A stretch of DNA of 64,000 nucleotides from Allostella vacuolata (GTDB lineage: Bacteria; Pseudomonadota; Alphaproteobacteria; ATCC43930; Allostellaceae), in contig AP019702.1 of assembly GCA_006739055.1 (NCBI GenBank), positions 3,311,388 through 3,375,387 of the forward strand, read 5' to 3'. Each line of letters begins with the position of its first letter. The stretch's first letter is position 1. The notes under the pieces were generated by a model. That model did not search any database, was not told the origin of the DNA, and saw nothing but the letters and a program-made list of their open reading frames with translations. A program made the position numbers and the translations under genes. Of the stretch, positions 31,776 to 42,563 are shown in pieces.

Positions 31776-32663
31776 TTACCGGCCGGCCAGCAGGCGGATG
31801 ATGCCTGAGAAATCCTGCTGGCCGCGACCGGCGGCGTTCATCAGGCCATAGAGCTGCGCCGCCGCGGCTCCCAGCGGCGTCACCGCACCGGCCGCCTGGG
31901 CCGCCTGCTGCGACAGGCGCATGTCCTTGGCCATCATCGCCGCGGTGAAGCCCGCCTGGTAGTCGCGGTTGGCGGGCGAGGCCGGGACCGGGCCCGGCAC
32001 CGGGCAATAGTTGGTCAGCGACCAGCATTGCCCGGACGAGCGGCTGGCGACGTCGAACAGCTTCTGCGGGTCGAGCCCCAGCTTCTCGGCCAGGTTGAAG
32101 CCCTCGCTGACCGCGATCATCGAGATGCCGAGGATCATGTTGTTGCAGATCTTGGCCGCCTGCCCCGCCCCCGAGGCCCCCGCCAGCACGATCGTCTTGC
32201 CCATGTGCTGCAGGATCGGCTCGGCCCGGGCAAAGGCCTCTTCCGTGCCGCCGCACATGAAGGTGAGGGTCCCGGCCGCCGCCCCGCCGACCCCGCCCGA
32301 CACCGGCGCATCGAGCATCGCGAAGCCCGCCGCGGCCGCCCCTGCGGCCACCGCGCGGGCCGATTCGACGTCGATCGTCGACGCATCGATCAGCAGCGTG
32401 CCGGGATCGACCGAGGCGACGATGCCGCCCTCGCCCAGATAGACCGCCCGCACCTCGGGCCCGGCCGGCAGCATGGTGACGACCACGTCGGCACCCTTCA
32501 CCGCGTCGGCCAGCGAGGCCGCGCGCTCCGCGCCCGCCGCCTCGGCCCGGGCCAGGTTGTCGGGCGAAAGGTCGAAGGCGCGCACCTTGTGCTGCGCCTT
32601 CACGAGGTTGGCGGCCATCGGGCCGCCCATGTTGCCGACGCCGATGAAGGCAATGTTCGCCAT
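31776..32663 (-). CDS. mmsB: 3-hydroxyisobutyrate dehydrogenase
   Basis: NAD-dependent oxidation of 3-hydroxyisobutyrate to methylmalonate semialdehyde in valine breakdown. The 295-aa product starts MANIAFIGVGNMGGPMAANL (dinucleotide-binding GxGxxG), and has DAPVSGGVGGAAAGTL (substrate loop) and GAGQAAKICNNM with the catalytic lysine near 175. ATG 32663 follows GGAGGAG by 8 bases; the longer frame to 33866 is a shadow of the next gene. It sits downstream of the 3-hydroxyisobutyryl-CoA hydrolase gene, the preceding step of the same pathway. Confidence 0.93.
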   Translation of the reverse strand: MANIAFIGVGNMGGPMAANLVKAQHKVRAFDLSPDNLARAEAAGAERAASLADAVKGADVVVTMLPAGPEVRAVYLGEGGIVASVDPGTLLIDASTIDVESARAVAAGAAAAGFAMLDAPVSGGVGGAAAGTLTFMCGGTEEAFARAEPILQHMGKTIVLAGASGAGQAAKICNNMILGISMIAVSEGFNLAEKLGLDPQKLFDVASRSSGQCWSLTNYCPVPGPVPASPANRDYQAGFTAAMMAKDMRLSQQAAQAAGAVTPLGAAAAQLYGLMNAAGRGQQDFSGIIRLLAGR

Positions 32664-32713
32664 GGTCGCGTCTCCTCCGGCCCGCTCGGGGCCGCTGCAC
32701 GGGATAGGGATGG

Positions 32714-34982
<2,269 letters not shown>

Positions 34983-34986
34983 ACGT

Positions 34987-35018
34987 TGACTGAAGCAACA
35001 ATATTGTTGCTTCAGTCA
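34987..35018. promoter_or_regulatory. Perfect 32-bp palindrome, probable operator of the MarR-GNAT gene
   Basis: TGACTGAAGCAACAAT followed by its exact complement ATTGTTGCTTCAGTCA, with no spacer. The AT-rich core AGCAACAATATTGTTGCT resembles sites bound by MarR-family dimers. It ends 43 bases before the MarR-GNAT start and overlaps a possible TTGACT -35 element (34986-34991), suiting autorepression. It could also fold as a hairpin at the hemB 3' end. Confidence 0.75.
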
Positions 35019-35061
35019 TTGGGTGAGATATGCTGCCGCCTTCTCCCCGGTGGAGCGACCC

Positions 35062-35991
35062 ATGCGCGATCCCGACCTGCAGGCCCGGACCGAGGCCGTG
35101 CGTGCCTTCAACCGCTTCTACACGAAGGCGATCGGCGTGCTGGAGAAGGGCTACCTGCACAGCCCCTTCTCCCTGACCGAGGTCCGCGTCCTCTACGAGT
35201 TGCGCCACCGCGACGGGTTGACCGCGGCGGCGATCGGCCGCGAGCTCGGGCTCGATACCGGCTACCTGAGCCGCCTGCTCTCGCGCTTCGAGGCCAGGGG
35301 CTACCTGCGCCGGGAGCCGACGGCCGAGGACGGGCGGCAGAGCCGGCTGGTGCTGACCCCGGCCGGCATCGCCGTCTTCGACCCGCTCGAGGAGGCCGCG
35401 TCGGAGGACATCGCCGCCCGGCTCGCCGGGCTCGCCCCCGGCGACCAGGATCGGCTGCTGGGCGCCATGGCGACGATCCGCGGCATCCTGGACGGCCAGC
35501 CCGCCGCCGCCGGCAACTGGCTGCTGCGGTCCCACCGGCCGGGCGACTTCGGCTGGATCGTCCAGCGCCATGGCGAGATCTACTCCGCCGAGTATGGCTG
35601 GGACGGCACGTTCGAGGGCGTGGTGGCGGGGATCGCCGCCGACATCATCGCCCGCTTCGACCCGGCCACCGACGGCTGCTGGATCGCCGAGAAGGACGGG
35701 CACCGCATCGGCTCGGTCGCCCTCGTCGCCAAGGCGCCGGGCCTGGCCCAGCTCCGGATCCTGGTCGTCGATCGCGAGGCGCGCGGCCTGGGCGTCGGCC
35801 GGCGCCTGGTCGGGGAATGCATCCAGTTCGCCCGGCGCGCCGGCTATGGCGCGATCACGCTGTCGACCTACAGCTGCCTCGCCGCGGCGAGGCGCCTCTA
35901 CCAGCAGGCCGGGTTCGAGCTGGTCGAGGAGGTGCCCGAGCGATCCTACGGCCAGGACCTCCTGGCAGAGACCTGGACGCTCCGGCTATGA
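35062..35991 (+). CDS. MarR-GNAT fusion: winged-helix regulator with N-acetyltransferase domain
   Basis: 309 aa. Residues about 8-145 are a MarR-type winged helix (FSLTEVRVLYELRHRDGLTAA, then LSRLLSRFEARGYLRR and the wing GRQSRLVLTPAG). Residues about 160-309 are a GNAT acetyltransferase with the acetyl-CoA loop REARGLGVGRRLV and LYQQAGFELVEE. Such fusions are known in proteobacteria; their acetyl substrates are mostly unknown. ATG 35062 follows GGAG by 7 bases; the open frame from 35023 has no such site. Its stop overlaps the EamA transporter start (ATGA), so the exporter is the likely regulated target, with the palindrome upstream as operator. Confidence 0.92.
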   Translation: MRDPDLQARTEAVRAFNRFYTKAIGVLEKGYLHSPFSLTEVRVLYELRHRDGLTAAAIGRELGLDTGYLSRLLSRFEARGYLRREPTAEDGRQSRLVLTPAGIAVFDPLEEAASEDIAARLAGLAPGDQDRLLGAMATIRGILDGQPAAAGNWLLRSHRPGDFGWIVQRHGEIYSAEYGWDGTFEGVVAGIAADIIARFDPATDGCWIAEKDGHRIGSVALVAKAPGLAQLRILVVDREARGLGVGRRLVGECIQFARRAGYGAITLSTYSCLAAARRLYQQAGFELVEEVPERSYGQDLLAETWTLRL

Positions 35992-36905
35992 ACCGCCTGC
36001 CGGTCGCCGTGGTGCTGGCGGCGGGCTTCACCGGCGTCCAGGTAGGGGCGGCCATGGTCGCCACCCGCTTCGTCATCGCCGACGTCGGGCCGGCCTCGCT
36101 GGCCCTGCTGCGCTACGCCATCGGCTTCCTCTGCCTGCTGCCGGTGCTGCTCGCGACCGGCGGCACCCTGCGCATGGCGGGGCGCGACGTGCTGCCGGTG
36201 GCCGGGCTCGGCATCGTCCAGTTCGGCGTGCTGATCGCGCTGCTGAACGTCGGGCTCGCCCATATCCCGGCCGGGCGCGCCTCGCTGGTCTTCTCGACCT
36301 TCCCGCTGCTGACGATGCTGGCCGCGGCCGCGCTCGGGCGCGAGCGGCTGACGGCGGCCAAGACGGCGGGGGTGCTCCTCACCATCCTGGGCGTCGGGCT
36401 GGCGCTGGCCGATCGCATCGGCCCCGGGCCCGCCGCGGGCTGGCTCGGCGAAGGCGCGGTGCTGGGGGCCGCCCTCTGCGGCGCCGTCTGCACGGTCCTC
36501 TACCGGCCCTATGTCGCCCGCTATTCGGCGCTGCCGGTGGGTGCCGCCGCCATGCTGGCGTCGGTCGCCTTCCTGGCCGTGCTGGCGCTGGGCGAGGACA
36601 TCGCGGGCGCCCTGCCCCGGGTCACCCTGGCCGGCTGGGGCGCCATCCTCTTCATCGGGCTCGGCAGCGGCGCCGGCTACGTCCTGTGGCTGTGGGCGCT
36701 CGCCCGCACGACACCGACCCGGGTCACGGTCTTCCTCGGCCTCGGCCCGGTGACGGCGACCTTGCTGGGGGCGCTGCTGCTGGCCGAGCCGGTCGGCTGG
36801 CTGCCGCTGGCCGGCCTGGCGGCGGTCGTCCTCGGCCTGTGGGTGGCGCTGGCCGGCCCGTCGCCTCAGGCGCGGTCGAGGAACTCCGCCACCAGCGCGA
36901 TCTGA
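35988..36905 (+). CDS. EamA/DMT-family transporter
   Basis: 305-aa membrane protein with ten hydrophobic segments in two EamA halves (about 5-140 and 150-290). The end of each half has the family pattern, for example GLGPVTATLLGALLLAEPVG. It begins inside the stop of the MarR-GNAT gene (4-base overlap), so the two are translationally coupled and the protein is probably an exporter of a compound sensed by that regulator. Its last 40 bases overlap the convergent hydrolase gene. Upstream open frame from 34986 is not coding. Confidence 0.88.
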   Translation: MNRLPVAVVLAAGFTGVQVGAAMVATRFVIADVGPASLALLRYAIGFLCLLPVLLATGGTLRMAGRDVLPVAGLGIVQFGVLIALLNVGLAHIPAGRASLVFSTFPLLTMLAAAALGRERLTAAKTAGVLLTILGVGLALADRIGPGPAAGWLGEGAVLGAALCGAVCTVLYRPYVARYSALPVGAAAMLASVAFLAVLALGEDIAGALPRVTLAGWGAILFIGLGSGAGYVLWLWALARTTPTRVTVFLGLGPVTATLLGALLLAEPVGWLPLAGLAAVVLGLWVALAGPSPQARSRNSATSAI

Positions 36906-37726
36906 GCCTCGTCCATCAGGGCCGGCGCATGGGCGCAGCCGGCGATGGTCGCGAGTTCCGCCTTCGGCCCGCGCTCCGTCATCGCCACGGCCGTGTCGGC
37001 CGGCAGCAGGCCGGATTCGGCGCCCCGGATCACCAGGGTCGGCGCCCGGACGCGGTCGTAGACCGGCCAGATGTCCACGTCCTTGACCGGCTGGGCGCGG
37101 AACGGGTGGGCGATGGCCGGGTCGTAGGCGAGCCGCAGGCCGCCCGCCGGATCCGGCCGCGTCATGGTCCGCGCCATGTGGGCCCATTGCGCGTCGCTCA
37201 GGCGGCCGAACCCGGCGGCGACAGTCCGCTGATAGGCGTCGGCCTCCTCGATCGAGGCGAAGTGCGGGTCGCGCCCGACATAGGTGCCGATCTGCTCCAG
37301 CGCCGCCTGCGGGATGAAGGGGCCGACGTCGTTCAGCACCATGCGGCGGATCGGGTTGCCGCGGGTGGCGGCGAGCAGGATGCCGAGGAAGCCGCCCATC
37401 GAGGTGCCGACCCAGTCGACCGCATCGACGCCGAGGCGCGCGACCAGGGTCGCCGTGTCGGCCATGTAGCGCGGATAGCCGTATTCGGCGCCGTCCGGCA
37501 GGCGGTCGCTGTCGCCGCGCCCGGCCATGTCGGGGCAGATCACCGTGCGCCGCCGCGACAGCACCTCGGCCAGGAAGTCGAAGTCGTGCCCGTTCCGCGT
37601 CAGCCCGTGCACGCACACCACGGGCGGCCGGTCCGTCGGACCCGGCCACACGCGATAGGCCATGCGGTGGAAGCCCTTGGCTCCAAGGCAGGAGACGAAA
37701 TGCAGGTCGGGCGTCATGGCTGGCAC
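36866..37726 (-). CDS. Alpha/beta hydrolase
   Basis: 286-aa alpha/beta-fold hydrolase. The oxyanion strand CVHGLTRNG is at about 38-46, the nucleophile elbow GTSMGG puts Ser at 109, and GCAHAPALM gives the catalytic His at about 266. No signal peptide. Substrate unknown; the sequence is of the general esterase/haloperoxidase-like group. GTG 37726 was chosen because GGAG lies 5 bases upstream; the nearer ATG 37717 has no usable site. It overlaps the convergent EamA gene by 40 bases. Confidence 0.87.
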   Translation of the reverse strand: MPAMTPDLHFVSCLGAKGFHRMAYRVWPGPTDRPPVVCVHGLTRNGHDFDFLAEVLSRRRTVICPDMAGRGDSDRLPDGAEYGYPRYMADTATLVARLGVDAVDWVGTSMGGFLGILLAATRGNPIRRMVLNDVGPFIPQAALEQIGTYVGRDPHFASIEEADAYQRTVAAGFGRLSDAQWAHMARTMTRPDPAGGLRLAYDPAIAHPFRAQPVKDVDIWPVYDRVRAPTLVIRGAESGLLPADTAVAMTERGPKAELATIAGCAHAPALMDEAQIALVAEFLDRA

Positions 37727-37773
37727 GGGAACTCCGGAAAGGGCGGGCTGGATCGACCCACCCTAGCAGCCGG

Positions 37774-38688
37774 TCAGCCGGCGCAGGAGGAGAAAGAGAT
37801 CCGGTTGCGACCGGCGTTCTTGCTCTCGTAGAGCTGGGCGTCGGCAGCCCGCACCAGCTCGCCGACATCGACGCGGGTGCTGGGCCGCATGGTCGCACCG
37901 CCGATGCTGACGGTGACCTGCGGGGCCACGGTCGAGAAGGCGTGGGGGATCTGCAGGTCGAGGACCGCCCGGCGGATCTTGTCCGCCACCCGGATGGCAC
38001 CGCCCCGGCAGGTATCGGGCAGGATGCAGGCGAACTCCTCGCCGCCATAGCGCGCCACCAGGTCGGCGGCGCGGCCGGCCTGGTCCGCGACCGTGCGGGC
38101 CACCGCCTTCAGGCAGTCGTCCCCGGCGATGTGGCCGTAGCCGTCGTTGAACTGCTTGAACAGGTCGACGTCGATCATCAGCAGCGAGAGCGGCGATTCG
38201 TGACGCTGCGCCCGCAGCCATTCGCGTTCGAGCGCACGGTCGAACGCGCGCCGGTTGGAAATCGCGGTCAGCCCGTCGATGCTGGAGAGGCGCTGCAGCA
38301 GGTCGCGCTGGCGCTGCATCTCCAGGTGGTTGCGGACCCGCGCCCGCACTACCGGCACGCTGAACGGCTTGGTAATATAGTCGATCGCGCCCAACCCCAG
38401 CCCCCGCTCCTCGTCCTCCTCCTCCGTCAGGGAGGTCAGGAAGATGACCGGAATGTCGCGGGTGTTCGGGTTCGCCTTCAGCAGCTCGCAGACGTCGAAC
38501 CCGTTCATCCCCGGCATCATGATGTCGAGCAGAATCAGGTCGGGCTGATGCTCCAGCGCCAGGGACAGCACCTGGGCGCTGTCCTCGGTGCAGACTGTCC
38601 TGCAATCGTTTTCAAGGATCGCGCTCATCAGTGCCAAGTTGACCGACACGTCGTCGACGATCAGCACCGTGGGCTTCTTGTTGACCAT
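37774..38688 (-). CDS. PleD-like response regulator with diguanylate cyclase (GGDEF) output
   Basis: 304 aa. Residues 5-125 are a receiver domain with acidic DD (12-13), phosphoacceptor Asp 55 (LLDIMMPGMNG) and Lys in ITKPFS. Residues about 130-300 are a GGDEF domain with intact active site GGEEF (215-219) and a correctly spaced inhibitory RxxD site (RAAD, 206-209), so it should make cyclic di-GMP and be product-inhibited. ATG 38688 has AGGGA 6 bases upstream; the longer frame to 38796 lacks one. No histidine kinase is adjacent. It is divergent from the EamA gene at 38936. Confidence 0.94.
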   Translation of the reverse strand: MVNKKPTVLIVDDVSVNLALMSAILENDCRTVCTEDSAQVLSLALEHQPDLILLDIMMPGMNGFDVCELLKANPNTRDIPVIFLTSLTEEEDEERGLGLGAIDYITKPFSVPVVRARVRNHLEMQRQRDLLQRLSSIDGLTAISNRRAFDRALEREWLRAQRHESPLSLLMIDVDLFKQFNDGYGHIAGDDCLKAVARTVADQAGRAADLVARYGGEEFACILPDTCRGGAIRVADKIRRAVLDLQIPHAFSTVAPQVTVSIGGATMRPSTRVDVGELVRAADAQLYESKNAGRNRISFSSCAG

Positions 38689-38935
38689 ATCGATCCCTGG
38701 AGCGGCGCGAAAGGGTGGTGAACGGATGCGGGCGCCTGCCGGTCCCGAGTATCTGCTGCGGCGGCGTCCGGCAAGTCGAAAAACGAGCCGGATCACCCCC
38801 CTGTGGGATCATTCCCGATTATGGCCCGAATAAGACAGAAGCCCCGGGAGACGGATGGTGGACTCCGGCCACGCGCTTGGCTAGTAGAGCCGGCGCGGCG
38901 CCATCCCCACCCGGCCGCCGCAGAGCGGATTCCCG

Positions 38936-39829
38936 ATGACATCCAACACCCGCGGCGGACTCTTTGTCGCAGCGGCCGCCGCGTGCTGGAGCACCGGCGG
39001 CGTTGCCGTGCGCTTCATGGAAGCCGGTCCCTGGGAGCAGGCATTCTGGCGCTCCGTGTTCCTGGCGATCGCCGTCGGCCTGTTCCTCGCCGTCCGGCAT
39101 CGCGCCCGGCTGCCGGTCGCCTTCCGTGCCATGGGCTGGCGCGGCCCGGCCTCGGGCCTGGCGGTCGCCGGTTCCTCGCTGTTCTATTTCGTCGCCCTGG
39201 CCGACGCTTCGGTCGCGACGGTGCTGGTGCTGATGAGCACGACGCCGCTCTTGACCGCGATCCTGGCCTGGGTGGTACTGGGCGAGCGCATCGGCGCCGC
39301 GACCCTGCTGGCGATCGCCGCCACCATGGCCGGGATCGGCATCATGGTCGGGCCGGTGGACCTGCTGGCCGGCGGCTGGCGGGGGCTGCTCGGCCTCGGC
39401 GTGTCGTTCTTCGGCGCCATCAACATCGTCGTCGTGCGCGGCACGCGGCCCGGCACCGACATGGTGCCGGCAGTGGTGCTGAGCGGGGTGTTCCTGGCGC
39501 TGGGCAGCGCCTTCGTCGGCGACCCGCTTGCCGTGTCGGCCATGGACGTGGCCATCTGCGCGTTCATGGGGGTCTTCCAGGTCGGTCTCGGCCTGACGCT
39601 CTTCGTCACCGGCATCGCACTGCTGCCGGCCGCCCGCGCCGGGCTCCTGACCCTGACCGAGACGCTGCTGGCACCGCTCTGGGCCTGGCTCGGCGCGGGC
39701 GAGGTTCCGGACCAGAAGACGCTCGCCGGCGGCGGCCTGATCCTGGCGGCGCTGGCGGCCTATGCGCTGTACCAGGGACGCCCGCGGCGGCGCCCCGGCC
39801 TTGCCGCCGCCGCGCCGCGCGAGCTATGA
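38936..39829 (+). CDS. EamA/DMT-family transporter
   Basis: 297-aa inner-membrane protein with ten hydrophobic segments in two EamA repeats; GGVAVRFMEAGPWEQAFWRS near the N-terminus and LTLTETLLAPLWAWLGAGE near the C-terminus are typical DMT motifs. It is not closely similar to the EamA protein at 35988, so the two are not a recent duplication. Substrate unknown. Follows a 246-base divergent spacer with the GGDEF regulator, in which I see no clear operator. The CoA-transferase gene starts 45 bases later. Confidence 0.87.
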   Translation: MTSNTRGGLFVAAAAACWSTGGVAVRFMEAGPWEQAFWRSVFLAIAVGLFLAVRHRARLPVAFRAMGWRGPASGLAVAGSSLFYFVALADASVATVLVLMSTTPLLTAILAWVVLGERIGAATLLAIAATMAGIGIMVGPVDLLAGGWRGLLGLGVSFFGAINIVVVRGTRPGTDMVPAVVLSGVFLALGSAFVGDPLAVSAMDVAICAFMGVFQVGLGLTLFVTGIALLPAARAGLLTLTETLLAPLWAWLGAGEVPDQKTLAGGGLILAALAAYALYQGRPRRRPGLAAAAPREL

Positions 39830-39874
39830 CAGGCCGGCCATCCGCCCACGCAAGAGAATCAAGGAGAAAGCGGC

Positions 39875-41029
39875 ATGACCGCTGCAGGGCCGCTCAGCGG
39901 CGTCACGGTCGTCGACCTGTCCCGCATCCTGGCGGGACCCTATTGCACCATGCTCATGGCCGAGCTGGGCGCCCGGGTCATCAAGGTCGAGCCGCCCGAA
40001 CGCGGCGACGACGCCCGCCACTACGGGCCCTTCGTGAAGGGCAAGTCGGCCTATTTCCAGTCGGTCAACCGCGGCAAGGAATCGATCGCGCTCGACCTCA
40101 AGAACGACGACGACCGGGCCATCTTCGAGGACCTGCTCGGCATCGCCGACGTGGTGGTGGAGAATTTCCGGCCGGGCACCATGGAGAAGCTCGGCTATGG
40201 CTGGGACGTGCTGCATGCGCGCTATCCGAAGCTGATCTACGCCTCGGCCTCGGGCTTCGGCCATACCGGGCCGGAATCCAAGCGCGCGGCCTACGACATG
40301 GTGGTCCAGGGCATGGGCGGCATCATGAGCGTGACCGGCCATGAGGGCGGCCCGCCGACCCGCATCGGCACCTCGATCGGCGACATCGGCGCCGGCCTCT
40401 ACACCACCGTCGGCGTGCTCTCCGCCCTCTTCCACCGCACCGTGACCGGCGAGGGCCGCAAGGTCGACATCGCCATGTTCGACTGCCAGCTGGCGCTGCT
40501 GGAGAACGCCATCATGCGCTACTTCGTCTCCGGCAAGCCGCCGGGGCCGCTCGGCGCCCGCCACCCCTCGATCACCCCGTTCGAGGTCTTCACGACCGCC
40601 GACGGCTACATCATCATCGCTGCCGGCAACGACGCCCTCTATCGCAAGCTGTGCGAGGCGCTGGGGCGGCCCGAACTGGCGTCCGACCCGCGCTACCTGA
40701 CCAACGACCTGCGCAACCAGCATGTCGACGTGCTGAAGGCGCAGCTCGAGGAAACCCTGACCAAGGCCGGCACCGCCCACTGGAGCGCGCTGCTCGACAA
40801 GGCCGGGGTGCCGGCCGGGCCGATCAACAACGTCCAGCAGGCGGTCGAGTTTCCCCAGGCCGCCGCCCGCAACATGGTGGTCACGATCGACGACCCGGTC
40901 ATGGGGTCGATGCCGTTCGTCGGCAACCCGGTCAAGATCTGGGGCTTCGAGGATCCGACCACCCGCGACCCGGCGCCGGTCCTGGACGAGAACCGCGACG
41001 CCATCCTGAAGGCGCTCGGCCGCGCCTGA
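39875..41029 (+). CDS. CaiB/BaiF (class III) CoA-transferase
   Basis: 384 aa with the family-III knot fold: VTVVDLSRILAGPYCTMLMAELGA at the N-terminus, VVENFRPGTMEKLG, and the nucleophilic Asp at 170 (GTSIGDIGAGLY). AAGGAG lies about 9 bases before ATG 39875. Substrates cannot be read from sequence; a dicarboxylate such as glutarate is possible given gcdH in the window, but that gene is 20 kb away. The aldehyde dehydrogenase gene follows after 21 bases, so the two are probably one operon. Confidence 0.9.
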   Translation: MTAAGPLSGVTVVDLSRILAGPYCTMLMAELGARVIKVEPPERGDDARHYGPFVKGKSAYFQSVNRGKESIALDLKNDDDRAIFEDLLGIADVVVENFRPGTMEKLGYGWDVLHARYPKLIYASASGFGHTGPESKRAAYDMVVQGMGGIMSVTGHEGGPPTRIGTSIGDIGAGLYTTVGVLSALFHRTVTGEGRKVDIAMFDCQLALLENAIMRYFVSGKPPGPLGARHPSITPFEVFTTADGYIIIAAGNDALYRKLCEALGRPELASDPRYLTNDLRNQHVDVLKAQLEETLTKAGTAHWSALLDKAGVPAGPINNVQQAVEFPQAAARNMVVTIDDPVMGSMPFVGNPVKIWGFEDPTTRDPAPVLDENRDAILKALGRA

Positions 41030-41050
41030 TTACGCTCTTTCGAGGATTCG

Positions 41051-42547
41051 ATGCAGAACGCTCTCTCCCCAGAACTCGACCCCTTCAAGCTGGCCAAGGC
41101 GCTCGCCGGCCGCAACCTGATCGACGGCGCCCTCGTCCCGGCGGCGTCCGGCAGGACGTTCCCGGTCGTCAATCCCGCGACCGGCCAGGAAGTGTCCCAG
41201 GCGGCCTACGGCGAGGCCGCCGACGTCGACCGGGCGGTCACCGCCGCCGTCAAGGCGCAGAAGGCCTGGGCCCGCCTGCCGGCCCGCGAGCGCGGCCGGC
41301 TGGTCGCCGAGTGCGGCCGGCGCCTGACCGACCATGTCGAGGAGCTGGGTCGCCTGATCGCGCTGGAGACCGGCAAGGCGCTGCGCACCGAGAGCCGGGT
41401 CGAGGCCTCGGTCCTGGCCGACGCCTTCGTCTTCTACGGCGGGCTCGGCGGCGAGCTGAAGGGCGAGACGGTGCCCTTCAACCCCGACATGCTGTCGCTG
41501 ACCCTGCGCGAGCCGATCGGCGTCGTCGGGGCCATCATCCCGTGGAACGTGCCCATGATGCTGATGGCGCTGAAGATCGCGCCCGCCATGGTCGCCGGCA
41601 ATGCCGTCGTCGTGAAGTCGGCCGAGGAAGCGCCGCTGGCGGTGCTCCGCGCCTGCGAGATCATGAACACGGTGCTGCCGCCCGGCGTCTTCAACATCCT
41701 GTCCGGCTTCGGCCCGGAATGCGGCGCGCCCCTCGTCACCCACCCCAAGGTCGGCAAGATCACCTTCACGGGCTCGGTCGAGACCGGCAAGATCGTCTAC
41801 CGCGCCGCCGCCGACAAGCTGATCCCGGTGACGCTGGAACTGGGCGGCAAGAGCCCGATGATCGTCATGGGCGACGCCGACATCGACCGGGCGATCGGCG
41901 GTGCGGTCACCGGCATGCGCTTCACCCGCCAGGGCCAGAGCTGCACCGCGGCGAGCCGGATCTTCGTCCACTCCAGCATCCACGACAGCTTCGTCGAGAA
42001 GCTCACGGCCAAGGTCGACGCCATGGTCATGGGCGATCCGCTGGACGAGAAGACCGACATCGGCACGATCATCTCGACCCAGCAGTTCGACAAGGTCCAG
42101 TCCTACATCAAGATCGGCTCGGAACTGGCCGGTTCGACGGCCCATGTCTGCTCGGCGATGCCGACCGATCCGAAGCTGGCCGACGGGCTGTTCGTGCAGC
42201 CGGTGATCTTCACCGGCGTCGACAATGACTCTCGCATCGCCCGCGAGGAGATCTTCGGCCCCGTCACCTGCATCATCAAGTTCGATGACTATGAGCAGGT
42301 GATCACGCAAGCCAATGATTCGGAATACGGATTGGCGGCGACGATCTGGACCCGCGACCTCCGCACCGCGCTCGATGCGTCGCGCCGGCTGGAGGCCGGC
42401 ATCGTCCAGGTGAACCAGAACCTGGTGGTGCAGCCGAACATCTCCTACGGCGGCGTGAAGCAGTCGGGCCTCGGCAAGGAAGCCTCGCTGGAGGCGATGC
42501 TGGAGCACTTCACGCACAAGAAGACCATCATCATCAACATGCTCTGA
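41051..42547 (+). CDS. NAD(P)+-dependent aldehyde dehydrogenase
   Basis: 498 aa, standard ALDH-superfamily length. Catalytic residues are in place: Asn166 (PWN), Glu264 (LELGGKSP) and the nucleophile Cys298 (GQSCTAASR); the cofactor loop FTGSVETG is at about 239-246. Closest in feel to betaine/vanillin-type aldehyde dehydrogenases, but the substrate is not determined. Lies between a CoA-transferase and a penicillin-acylase-family gene with 21- and 16-base gaps, suggesting a small catabolic operon continuing to threonine ammonia-lyase. Confidence 0.92.
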   Translation: MQNALSPELDPFKLAKALAGRNLIDGALVPAASGRTFPVVNPATGQEVSQAAYGEAADVDRAVTAAVKAQKAWARLPARERGRLVAECGRRLTDHVEELGRLIALETGKALRTESRVEASVLADAFVFYGGLGGELKGETVPFNPDMLSLTLREPIGVVGAIIPWNVPMMLMALKIAPAMVAGNAVVVKSAEEAPLAVLRACEIMNTVLPPGVFNILSGFGPECGAPLVTHPKVGKITFTGSVETGKIVYRAAADKLIPVTLELGGKSPMIVMGDADIDRAIGGAVTGMRFTRQGQSCTAASRIFVHSSIHDSFVEKLTAKVDAMVMGDPLDEKTDIGTIISTQQFDKVQSYIKIGSELAGSTAHVCSAMPTDPKLADGLFVQPVIFTGVDNDSRIAREEIFGPVTCIIKFDDYEQVITQANDSEYGLAATIWTRDLRTALDASRRLEAGIVQVNQNLVVQPNISYGGVKQSGLGKEASLEAMLEHFTHKKTIIINML

Positions 42548-42563
42548 GGGGGCGGAGGCGCGC

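Noticed and set aside
35023-35061. Upstream start for the MarR-GNAT gene
   Set aside because: It has no ribosome-binding site and would place coding sequence against the operator; ATG 35062 has a good site and matches the family N-terminus.
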